This document shows positions 1-6,311 of a DNA stretch of 6,331 nucleotides, one piece after another; the stretch's first letter is position 1, and each line of letters starts with the position of its first letter. This DNA is from Chloroflexota bacterium (GTDB lineage: Bacteria; Chloroflexota; Limnocylindria; Limnocylindrales; CSP1-4). The notes below the pieces were generated by a model. The model was not told the DNA's origin. It searched no databases and saw only the letters and a program-made list of their open reading frames with translations. Position numbers and translations under genes: made by a program. The stretch lies in the NCBI GenBank assembly GCA_003158495.1, contig PMJT01000027.1, positions 1 to 6,331 of the forward strand, written 5' to 3'.

Positions 1-663
1 GTCTTTGCCGCCCTCGGCAAGATGGCCAAGATCCTGCCGCTGCGGGCGATCGCGAACCTCTACATCTGGATCTTCCGCGGCACGCCGGTCGTGGTCCAGC
101 TGATGTTCGGGTTCTACGGCCTGTCCGCAGCCAATGTCTGGGGCTGGGACGCAATCACTCTGTTTGGGCTCAAGATTCCAGGCGAAATCCAGGCGGGAAT
201 CATCATCCTCGGCATCAACGAAGGTGCCTACATGGCGGAGATCATCCGCGCCGGCATCCTCGCAGTGGACCCCGGCCAGACTGAGGCCGCCAAGTCGCTC
301 GGCATGACGTACGGCCAGACGATGCGCCGGATCGTTTTGCCGCAAGCGGCGCGCGTCATCATTCCGCCGCTCGGCAACGAGTTCAACAACATGCTCAAGA
401 CCACCAGCCTCCTGTTCGTGTTGAGCGTCATCGAGACCTACAACCACTTCAACATCGCCCAGGGTCAGAACTTCCAACCGTTCGAGGAATTCCTCGGTTG
501 CGCCATGTGGTACCTGCTGATGACCACCATCTGGGGCTTCGTGCAGAGCCGGATCGAGCGCCGATTCTCGCGTGGGACGGACCAGTCTTCATCGGCCGCG
601 GGTCCCCGGAACAAGGGCTTTGCCGAGAGGTTCATGTCGCTAAGGGCGCCGATCGAACAATGA
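1..663 (+). CDS. Amino-acid ABC transporter permease (HisM/GlnP type), 5'-partial
   Basis: This is an inner-membrane subunit of a polar amino-acid ABC importer. The reading frame is open from base 1 and is already in recognisable family sequence before the first ATG at 22, so the true start and first membrane segment(s) lie upstream; 220 codons are visible. Family marks, numbered from codon 1 of the window: the conserved IFRGTP motif near residues 24-29, and the EAA loop that docks on the ATPase, with EAAKSLG at 95-101 followed by the LP pair at about 113-114. Hydrophobic segments lie around 65-78, 133-147 and 167-180. The C-terminal tail of about 40 residues is polar and basic. The stop overlaps the start of the ATPase gene (ATGA, 660-663), which points to translational coupling and a shared transporter. 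Substrate specificity cannot be read from this subunit. The family call is secure; only the 5' end is missing. Confidence 0.95.
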   Translation, partial: VFAALGKMAKILPLRAIANLYIWIFRGTPVVVQLMFGFYGLSAANVWGWDAITLFGLKIPGEIQAGIIILGINEGAYMAEIIRAGILAVDPGQTEAAKSLGMTYGQTMRRIVLPQAARVIIPPLGNEFNNMLKTTSLLFVLSVIETYNHFNIAQGQNFQPFEEFLGCAMWYLLMTTIWGFVQSRIERRFSRGTDQSSSAAGPRNKGFAERFMSLRAPIEQ

Positions 664-1484
664 CTCAGATCTCCAGCAACCTCCTCGGTGCAATCGGCGG
701 CGTGCCGCGCCCGGATACGGACGTGGTCGTCGACGCTCGCGACGTCAACAAGTGGTTCGGCCGGCTGCACGTCCTCAAGGACGTCTGTCTGCAGGTCAAG
801 CGCCAGGAGACGGTCGTCATCATCGGCCCATCCGGGTCGGGCAAGACGACCTTCATCCGCTGCGTCAACCACCTCGAGAAGATCCAGGGCGGCCGCATCT
901 TCGTGAACGGCCACCTCATCGGCTACCGCGAGGCCGGCGGCGGCACGAAACTGGTCGAAGACAAGGAAAAGAACATCGCGAAACAGCGCCAGGAGATCGG
1001 CATGGTCTTCCAGCGCTTCAACCTGTTCCCGCACATGACGGCCATCGAGAACATCATCGAGGCGCCGATCAACGTGCGAGGCATGCCGCACGATGAAGCG
1101 ATGGTCATGGGTCGAGCCCTTCTCGAGCGGGTCGGCCTGGCGGCAAAGGAAAAGGTCTACCCGAACCAGCTATCGGGCGGGCAGCAGCAGCGCATCGCCA
1201 TCGCGCGGGCACTGGCAATGAAGCCGGCCCTGATGCTCTTCGACGAGCCTACTTCCGCACTTGACCCCGAGATGATCGGCGAGGTTCTCGAGGTCATGAA
1301 AGAGCTGGCGCGCGAAGGCATGACGATGATCGTGGTCAGTCACGAGATGGGCTTCGCCCGCGAAGTGGCCAACCGCGTCGTCATGATGGACGACGGCGTG
1401 GTCGTCGAAGAAGGCACTCCGGACCAGATCTTCAGCGGCCCTACTCAAGAACGCACCAAGGCGTTCCTCTCCAAGATCCTGTAA
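660..1484 (+). CDS. Amino-acid ABC transporter ATP-binding protein (GlnQ/HisP type)
   Basis: This is the cytoplasmic ATPase that powers the importer whose permease is encoded just upstream; 274 residues. I chose the ATG at 660 because it overlaps the permease stop as ATGA; an open extension to 498 lies inside permease coding sequence and is not needed. All nucleotide-binding motifs are present: Walker A GPSGSGKT (56-63), Q-loop Gln118 in VFQRFNLFPHMT, signature LSGGQQQR (171-178), Walker B LMLFDEP with catalytic Glu196, D-loop SALD (199-202) and switch His228. Between Walker A and the Q-loop is a charged stretch (about 90-112) that lengthens this region, as in many GlnQ-like proteins of high-GC bacteria. 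An N-terminal tail of about 20 residues precedes the fold. The pair implies import of a polar amino acid, but not which one. Confidence 0.96.
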   Translation: MTQISSNLLGAIGGVPRPDTDVVVDARDVNKWFGRLHVLKDVCLQVKRQETVVIIGPSGSGKTTFIRCVNHLEKIQGGRIFVNGHLIGYREAGGGTKLVEDKEKNIAKQRQEIGMVFQRFNLFPHMTAIENIIEAPINVRGMPHDEAMVMGRALLERVGLAAKEKVYPNQLSGGQQQRIAIARALAMKPALMLFDEPTSALDPEMIGEVLEVMKELAREGMTMIVVSHEMGFAREVANRVVMMDDGVVVEEGTPDQIFSGPTQERTKAFLSKIL

Positions 1485-1500
1485 CTCGGACGAGCGCAAA

Positions 1501-1525
1501 GCCCGGGGCGCATGTCGTCCCGGGC
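1501..1525 (+). terminator. Strong GC hairpin after the ABC transporter genes, candidate terminator
   Basis: GCCCGGG (1501-1507) pairs perfectly with CCCGGGC (1519-1525). The stem extends inward through G-U 1508/1518, C-G 1509/1517 and G-C 1510/1516, giving 10 bp with a five-base loop (1511-1515). It starts 16 bases after the ATPase stop, the expected place for a terminator. Only ATTGCTGT follows, so the U-tract is weak; it may act as a poorly canonical intrinsic terminator or as an mRNA 3'-end stabiliser. Confidence 0.55.
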
Positions 1526-1542
1526 ATTGCTGTACCCGGCGG

Positions 1543-1573
1543 CTCGGCCACGGGGCGGGACCCGATGGCCGGG
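1543..1573. terminator. Second strong hairpin in the convergent gap, possible bidirectional 3'-end structure
   Basis: Bases 1543-1550 pair with 1566-1573 (eight pairs including one G-U). After a bulged A at 1565 the stem continues as 1551-1554 with 1561-1564, closing a six-base loop. It lies between two genes that end toward each other, so it could serve either transcript. Neither side has a T-run, and it sits about 120 bases past the stop of the minus-strand gene, so the terminator role is inference. No gene, promoter or other structure is recognisable in the rest of 1485-1692. Confidence 0.35.
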
Positions 1574-1692
1574 AGTGGCGCGGGCCACGGCACGGGGCAG
1601 CCACGGCAGCGTGCTCCCTCCCCACTTCTGCCTGGGCTAGCGTAATGCGAGGAGTCCGCCGATTCTCGTGCTCATCTCTACCCCGGGAAGCG

Positions 1693-2505
1693 CTAAGGGC
1701 GATCGCCTGCGGCCAGGGCGGCATCATCTGCGTTCTCACCCATGTCACCGGCCGCGGCTGAGCGTGGAGTCGTGGCTTCCGGCGCTCCTCGACGCGGCCT
1801 GGCCCTCATCTGACCCCCGTGGCGGCGCTTTGTGCTACCTGGGCTGTCGTTGAGGAGAAACCAGACGCCGCGGAGGTCGCGCGCGGGGTTCTGCAGCCAA
1901 TGCCGGACCTCGGATGCTCGCGCGGGAAGTGCGGCGCCGAAGATCGGCCCATGCCGTTCGACGGCATTTCGCGCCCAAGTCTCGGCCGGAAGCGCGAGAA
2001 CGCTGCCAACGATGAGTGGTCGCCAGCCAAGATCGCGGGCTAGTTTAGGCGCGAGCCGACGCTTCCGGTCCATCGTAGATAGGACATCCTGCAAGTCCGG
2101 CAAGGACGTCTTGACCTCGACGGCCAGTAAAGCACGGGACGCGGGTTGCCACGCGAAGACGTCTATCGACCCGTTCTCTCCCCACTCGTTGAACGTGTGC
2201 TCGGGGGTGACCTGCCAACCGCCGGCCGTAAGCCTGACCGTAACCGCATTGACGAGCGCGGCGTGTCTCTCGTCGAGCAGTTTGGCGAGCTCGGCGCCGC
2301 GCCATCTGGGCTCGAGTGCGAGCGAGATGCCAAGCGCGACCGCCACCCGACGGGTCGTCCGTAGCGAGGTGGCGTCCAGGGCGCCACGTTTTATCATCGA
2401 AACGAGGGGTCGACTGACGCCGGCCACTACCGCGACCTGAGCCTGGGTCAGGCCTCGCCGAATCCGAACCGCCCGCAGCACTGAACCGACTCGAACATCG
2501 TCCAT
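1693..2505 (-). CDS. XRE-family HTH protein fused to a PD-(D/E)XK nuclease-like domain
   Basis: This is a 270-residue protein of unassigned function. Residues about 6-60 form a Cro/C1-type helix-turn-helix: LTQAQVAVVAGVSRPLVSMI (19-38) has the usual helix 2/helix 3 pattern. A helical stretch (about 68-95) follows, then a segment with the spacing of a PD-(D/E)XK core: candidate glutamates at 102 and 107, Asp115 in GSIDVFAW, and the E-x-K triad Glu130/Lys132 in LLAVEVKTS. The helix after it (about 136-158) is rich in basic residues and is followed by a hydrophobic strand (LIVGSVLALP, 164-173). The tail after 222 is Arg/Gly/Ala-rich and probably disordered. The ATG at 2503-2505 begins just ahead of the HTH, but no good ribosome-binding site is visible. 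It lies 34 nt after the deaminase gene on the same strand and may be co-transcribed. Plausible roles are a DNA-targeted nuclease or a regulator with a degenerate nuclease fold; the sequence does not decide. The HTH is clear; the nuclease assignment rests on motif spacing only. Confidence 0.85.
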   Translation of the reverse strand: MDDVRVGSVLRAVRIRRGLTQAQVAVVAGVSRPLVSMIKRGALDATSLRTTRRVAVALGISLALEPRWRGAELAKLLDERHAALVNAVTVRLTAGGWQVTPEHTFNEWGENGSIDVFAWQPASRALLAVEVKTSLPDLQDVLSTMDRKRRLAPKLARDLGWRPLIVGSVLALPAETWARNAVERHGPIFGAALPARASEVRHWLQNPARDLRGVWFLLNDSPGSTKRRHGGQMRARPRRGAPEATTPRSAAAGDMGENADDAALAAGDRP

Positions 2506-2539
2506 CGGGCGAGGGTGCGCCGGGCCGCTCTACCGCCGC

Positions 2540-3589
2540 TTATCCCACCCAGGCCGGGTCGGTCAGGAAGGCGACCCGCAGAGCTGCCCGGCGCCCGGCC
2601 GGGAGCCAGCAGCTCTCGACCGCGTTCAGGAGCAGCTGCCGGATCTCATCGTCGGTGAAGTCCAGGGTCAACTGCAGCGCGGCCAGCTCGCCGGCCATCG
2701 ACAGGCCGAACATCGCGGGATCGTCCGTTGCGACGCTGATCAGCACGCCAGCGTCAAACAGCCGCCGGATCGGATGCCCGGCCCGCGACGCCACGGCGCC
2801 GGTGGCCACGTTTGACCCCGGGCACGACGTCACCGGGAGCCGCCGCTCGACCAGGTACGCCACCAGGTCCGGATCCTCCACGGCCCGCAGCCCGTGATCG
2901 ATCCGCTCCACGCCGAGAGCCCGTATCGCGCCCCAAACGCTGGAGGGCCCGGCCACCTCGCCCGCATGCGCCGTCGTCCGCAATCCCAGCGCCCGCGCCC
3001 GCTCGTACACGCACGCAAATGGCTCCGGTGGGAAGCGCTGTTCCGAACCGCCGATGCCCAGGCCGATCACGCCCGCCTCGGTCGCCACTTCGGCGACCGC
3101 TTCGAGCGTCGTCATCGCCCCCTCCGGTCCCTGATCCCGCACGACGTCGGCGATAAGCGCCACCTCCGTTCCGGCCACGGAGGAGAGCCCGCGCCGCAGG
3201 GCGAGCGACTCCTCCTGCACGGACGGCCCGCCCTGCCCGACGTCCACCGGAGAGTAGAACGCCTCCGCGTAGACGATCCGCTGCCGCGCCAGCTCGGAGG
3301 CGACGGCCACGCCGATCAGCTCGTAGTCGGCGGCCTCGCGCAGGAAGCCCTGCTTCCAGATCCAGCGGTCGATGAAGTCGGGGAAGTCGCGGTAGGCGAA
3401 CCGGCCGGGCAACGCGGCCGCATCCGGCACGGCCGGATCGCCGCCGTACTTGCAGATCAGCTCCCAAAGAGCGGCGTGCGGGATCGCTCCCTCGAGGTGA
3501 AGATGGAGCTCGACCTTAGGCAGGCGCTCGAGCCAGTCGAGGCGAGCCGGCCGACCGAGATCGACGCCCGACTCCGGAGTCGACTCCAT
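2540..3589 (-). CDS. add: Adenosine/adenine deaminase-family amidohydrolase
   Basis: This is a 349-residue cytosolic metal-dependent hydrolase that removes the 6-amino group of an adenine-type purine (adenosine to inosine, or adenine to hypoxanthine). Active-site motifs are intact and in family order: metal ligands His29 and His31 in ELHLHLEGA, substrate-loop GIGGSE (178-183), metal ligand His208 and catalytic Glu211 in TAHAGE, His232 in RIDHG, and Asp289/Asp290 in TDDPAMFG. Length matches the family. The frame stays open up to 4234 through the lipA gene, but homology begins at about residue 20 and the ATG at 3587-3589 has a purine-rich ribosome-binding site, so I start there. It follows lipA by 23 nt. 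HLEG, RIDHG and DDPAMF resemble adenine deaminases more than classical adenosine deaminases, so the symbol add is a family label; adenine or aminodeoxyfutalosine deaminase activity is also possible. Confidence 0.93.
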   Translation of the reverse strand: MESTPESGVDLGRPARLDWLERLPKVELHLHLEGAIPHAALWELICKYGGDPAVPDAAALPGRFAYRDFPDFIDRWIWKQGFLREAADYELIGVAVASELARQRIVYAEAFYSPVDVGQGGPSVQEESLALRRGLSSVAGTEVALIADVVRDQGPEGAMTTLEAVAEVATEAGVIGLGIGGSEQRFPPEPFACVYERARALGLRTTAHAGEVAGPSSVWGAIRALGVERIDHGLRAVEDPDLVAYLVERRLPVTSCPGSNVATGAVASRAGHPIRRLFDAGVLISVATDDPAMFGLSMAGELAALQLTLDFTDDEIRQLLLNAVESCWLPAGRRAALRVAFLTDPAWVG

Positions 3590-3594
3590 GTCCG

Positions 3595-3605
3595 CTCCCC
3601 TCCCC
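3595..3605 (-). promoter_or_regulatory. Ribosome-binding site of the deaminase gene
   Basis: Read on the minus strand, GGGGAGGGGAG ends five bases before the ATG at 3589. It lies in the short gap after the lipA stop (3613-3615) and fixes the deaminase start, ruling out the long upstream open extension. Confidence 0.65.
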
Positions 3606-3612
3606 TGCGCCG

Positions 3613-4710
3613 TCAATCGGCTCGGTAGATCACCCTTCCGTCGGCGTCGATTGTCGGGCCGCGTTGCGCGCTCGCGGCGGCTCCGCCTGCGCCTGGAACC
3701 GAGCCCGCGGCCCGTGCCGCGCGCTTCGCCTCGGCGTCCGGGACCTGGTCTCGGGCGTGGTAGCTGGACCGAACCAGGGGCCCCGACTCGACGTGCTTGA
3801 AGCCCATCTCCAGCGCCTCGTCCCGCATCTCCCCGAACTCGGTCGGATGGTAGTAGCGCTCCACCGGCAGATGCTCCGGCGACGGCCGCAGATACTGCCC
3901 GATCGTCAAGATGTCGCAGTCGACCGCGCGCAGGTCCAGGAACGTCTGGCGCAGCTCGGGCCGCGTCTCGCCGAGGCCGACCATGATCGAGGACTTGGTA
4001 TGCACTTGCGCCGCGCCCGCAGGCCCGCCGAACTCGAGCGCGTACTTCTTCGCCCGCTCCAGGACCCCGAGCGATCGGTCGTATCGGGCTCGCTTGCGCA
4101 CCGGCTTCTGGAGCCGAGCGACCGTCTCGACGTTGTGATTGAGAATGTCCGGGCCGGCGGCCATCACGGTTCGGAGCGGCTCGGCCTCGCCGTTGAAATC
4201 GGGAATCAGGACTTCGACACCCATGCCCGGGCAAGCGACACGCAGCCGGCGGATCGTCTCGGCGAAGATGCTCGCCCCGCCGTCGTCGAGATCGTCGCGA
4301 GCCACGCTCGTAACCACGACGTGGTCGAGCCCGAGACCACGGATGGCTTCGGCGACGCGGCGCGGCTCATCGAGATCGTGGACGAGCGGCTTGCCCGTCT
4401 TGACCGCGCAGAAACCGCAGGCCCGGGTGCAGGTGTCGCCCAGGATCATGATCGTGGCCGTGCGCTCGTCCCAGCACTCTCCCATGTTCGGGCAGTGGGC
4501 TTCCTCGCAGACCGTGTTGAGAGTCAGGCCGTGGAGGAGCCGCCTGAGTTCCTGGTAGGTCTCGCCGGACGGGATTCGGGCCTTGATCCACTCGGGATGA
4601 CGGCGCGGCGCGGTTGATCCGTCGGCCGCCGGTTCGAACGTCCCGCCACCCATTGCGATGGTCGGCGGAAGCGCACGATGCGAGGGTCGGAGATCGGTTG
4701 AGTCGGACAT
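3613..4710 (-). CDS. lipA: Lipoyl synthase LipA
   Basis: This radical-SAM enzyme inserts two sulfur atoms at C6 and C8 of the octanoyl group carried by lipoyl domains, making the lipoyl cofactor; 365 residues, cytosolic. The auxiliary [4Fe-4S] cluster cysteines are C68, C73 and C79 in NTVCEEAHCPNMGEC, and the radical-SAM cluster cysteines are C94, C98 and C101 in CTRACGFC. Other family blocks are VVVTSVARDDLDDGG (131-145), ILNHNVET (189-196), MVGLGE (243-248), GQYLRPS (271-277) and RSSYHA (314-319), whose serine is the known fourth auxiliary-cluster ligand. The ATG at 4708-4710 is preceded by AAAGG at ten bases, a weak but usable site. A segment of about nine residues (GGPAGAAQV, 228-236) precedes the TKS strand. 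An Ala-rich tail of about 40 residues follows the core, longer than usual. The gene lies 33 nt after the E2 gene, whose lipoyl domain is a natural substrate. Confidence 0.98.
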   Translation of the reverse strand: MSDSTDLRPSHRALPPTIAMGGGTFEPAADGSTAPRRHPEWIKARIPSGETYQELRRLLHGLTLNTVCEEAHCPNMGECWDERTATIMILGDTCTRACGFCAVKTGKPLVHDLDEPRRVAEAIRGLGLDHVVVTSVARDDLDDGGASIFAETIRRLRVACPGMGVEVLIPDFNGEAEPLRTVMAAGPDILNHNVETVARLQKPVRKRARYDRSLGVLERAKKYALEFGGPAGAAQVHTKSSIMVGLGETRPELRQTFLDLRAVDCDILTIGQYLRPSPEHLPVERYYHPTEFGEMRDEALEMGFKHVESGPLVRSSYHARDQVPDAEAKRAARAAGSVPGAGGAAASAQRGPTIDADGRVIYRAD

Positions 4711-4743
4711 TCGGACGCAGCCTTTGAGTCGAGCGGTTCGGTT

Positions 4744-6243
4744 CTAGTAGATGGGCGAATCGGGGCTTACAGCCTCGAGCCAGCAGATGACGTCTCGGAC
4801 AAACTTCCCGATCTGGGCGCCGTCGGTGGCTCGATGATCGTACCCTGCGACAAGATTCATCATCGATCGGACCGCCAGGACGTCACCTTCGGGCGTCTCG
4901 CGAACGATCGGACGCTTGACGACCGCTTCGGTGGTGAGGATGCACACCTCGGGCGGATTGATGATCGGCACGGTCAGGATCGAGCCGAACCAGCCGGTGT
5001 TGTCGACCGTGAAGGTTCCGCGCTGGAGATCGTCGAGCCGGAGCTTGTTGGATCGGGCGCGGGCCGCCAGGTCCTGGATTGCACGGTTGATTCCGTTGAT
5101 CGAGAGCTGGTCGGCGTCGTGGATGACCGGCACGATCAGCCCGGCGCCCTGTGGCCCGTCGACCGCGATGGCGATGCCGATGTTGATGTGCCGCTTCCGG
5201 AGCAGGCCTTCCTCCGTATAGTGGGCATTGATGTCCGGGTGGCCGTGCAGCGCCTCGACCACGGCCTTGACCACGAACGGCAGGAAGCTCAGCCCGACGC
5301 CCTCGCGAGCCTTGTACGCCTCGGCCTGCTTGCTGCGCAGGTTCACGACGGCCGTCATGTCCGCCTCGAACGTGCTGTGGGCAACCGGGATCGCGGCCGC
5401 TCTGGTCATCTGGGCGGCAATCCCGCGACGCATCTGCGTGTGCGGCACGAGGACTTCGTCCTGGCCGGGCTCCCAGGTGACTGGGACGGACGGCGAAGCC
5501 GAAGGCGCGGCGGGCGCCAGACCCGGCGAATGACTCGCCACTCCCGGCACGGGTGCCTGGCCGGGGATGGGTGAAGGGGCGGCCCGAACTGACGGAACGT
5601 CAACCGCGGCCGCAAGGGCGGTTCCGTCCTGGGTGGCGAAACCGGGGGCAATGGCGGCTCCACGCTCCGCGGCAGCCACGGCGCCGGCGCGGTCGCGATC
5701 CACGAACGCAATCACGTCCTCGCGGGTGATCCGACCGGCATGGCCCGTCCCGACGATCTGCACGGGCTTCAGCCCGTGCTCTCGCATCAGCATCCTGACG
5801 GCTGGTGTCATCCTCGCGTCCGGATCCCCAAACGCCATCACGGGCGCCATCGCCAGTGGCTCGGGGCTTCGGGGAGTGGGAGGAGTGGCGGCGGGCGCTG
5901 GCGCGGCGGAGGGAGTGGCTGCGTAGTTGGCCACTCCGTTCGGGGATGCGGGTGCCGCCGCTATAGCGTCGGCCGTGCCTGATCCACGGGGAGTGGCCGC
6001 GGCCCCGCCCGCTTCCTCGATGACCGCGATTTCCGCGTTGTATGGAACCGTCTGCCCCTCGGCGACCAGGATCTCACGCAGGATCCCCGCGAACGGCGAC
6101 GGAACCTCGGCGTTGACCTTGTCCGTGATGACTTCGAGGAGCGGCTCCTCCTTGGCCACGGCATCGCCGGGCTGCTTGAGCCATTTGCCAATCGTGCCCT
6201 CGGCCACGCTCTCGCCCAGCTGGGGCATGGTCACTTTGGCCAC
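4744..6243 (-). CDS. 2-oxo acid dehydrogenase complex E2 (dihydrolipoamide acyltransferase)
   Basis: This is the core acyltransferase of a pyruvate, branched-chain or 2-oxoglutarate dehydrogenase complex; it moves the acyl group from lipoyl-lysine to CoA. I start at the GTG at 6243-6241 (499 residues), because AGGAGGA lies seven bases before it and MAKVTMPQLGES is the normal N-terminus; an ATG at 6285 would add 14 odd residues. Order of domains: one lipoyl domain (1-78) with acceptor Lys42 in TDKV; Ala/Pro linker (80-142); E1/E3-binding domain (about 143-182, TPAVRMLMREHGL onward); second linker (183-258); catalytic domain (263-499) with DHRATDG, giving catalytic His470 and Asp474. Asp414 occupies the place where most E2 proteins have a catalytic Ser or Thr. 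No E1 or E3 gene is in view; they may lie upstream, beyond 6331. General sequence style leans toward branched-chain-type E2, but acyl specificity is not settled. Confidence 0.96.
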   Translation of the reverse strand: MAKVTMPQLGESVAEGTIGKWLKQPGDAVAKEEPLLEVITDKVNAEVPSPFAGILREILVAEGQTVPYNAEIAVIEEAGGAAATPRGSGTADAIAAAPASPNGVANYAATPSAAPAPAATPPTPRSPEPLAMAPVMAFGDPDARMTPAVRMLMREHGLKPVQIVGTGHAGRITREDVIAFVDRDRAGAVAAAERGAAIAPGFATQDGTALAAAVDVPSVRAAPSPIPGQAPVPGVASHSPGLAPAAPSASPSVPVTWEPGQDEVLVPHTQMRRGIAAQMTRAAAIPVAHSTFEADMTAVVNLRSKQAEAYKAREGVGLSFLPFVVKAVVEALHGHPDINAHYTEEGLLRKRHINIGIAIAVDGPQGAGLIVPVIHDADQLSINGINRAIQDLAARARSNKLRLDDLQRGTFTVDNTGWFGSILTVPIINPPEVCILTTEAVVKRPIVRETPEGDVLAVRSMMNLVAGYDHRATDGAQIGKFVRDVICWLEAVSPDSPIY

Positions 6244-6250
6244 GAAACGC

Positions 6251-6257
6251 TCCTCCT
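6251..6257 (-). promoter_or_regulatory. Shine-Dalgarno sequence deciding the GTG start of E2
   Basis: On the minus strand AGGAGGA is followed by a seven-base spacer and then GTG (6243-6241). This is the best ribosome-binding site in the window and places the start 14 codons inside the longest open frame. Confidence 0.8.
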
Positions 6258-6259
6258 GC

Positions 6260-6311
6260 GATCGGCGCATCGGGCGCCGGGGCATAACCTAGCGCCGTCT
6301 GATCGGCGCAT
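6260..6311. repeat. 11-bp direct repeat upstream of the E2 gene
   Basis: GATCGGCGCAT occurs at 6260-6270 and again at 6301-6311, in the same orientation with starts 41 bp apart, about four turns of B-DNA. The inner copy directly precedes the E2 ribosome-binding site. The arrangement could be a pair of regulator sites, but chance in GC-rich DNA is not excluded. No convincing -35/-10 pair was found between 6258 and 6331. Confidence 0.4.

Noticed and set aside
498..659. Open extension of the ABC ATPase frame upstream to 498
   Set aside because: It lies inside the conserved permease coding sequence; the ATGA overlap start at 660 is standard for such operons.
1575..1588. Small hairpin GTGGC-GCGG-GCCAC
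   Set aside because: Only five base pairs in very GC-rich DNA, with no T-run on either side; likely chance.
1819..2440. Plus-strand open frames across the HTH/nuclease gene
   Set aside because: They show no recognisable domain and mirror the minus-strand gene, which has clear HTH and E-x-K motifs; typical shadow frames of high-GC coding DNA.
3590..4234. Open extension of the deaminase frame upstream to 4234, giving a 564-residue protein
   Set aside because: It overlaps the well-conserved lipA gene in another frame, its sequence is Arg/Gly/Pro-rich shadow, and a good ribosome-binding site supports the start at 3589.
4834..5574. Long plus-strand frame (246 codons) opposite the E2 catalytic domain
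   Set aside because: It is rich in Arg, Asp, Val and His as expected for an antisense shadow, and the minus strand carries an intact E2 domain.
6244..6285. Upstream ATG start for E2 at 6285
   Set aside because: It would add 14 residues unlike any lipoyl domain and would place the strong AGGAGGA site inside the gene; GTG at 6243 fits both homology and spacing.
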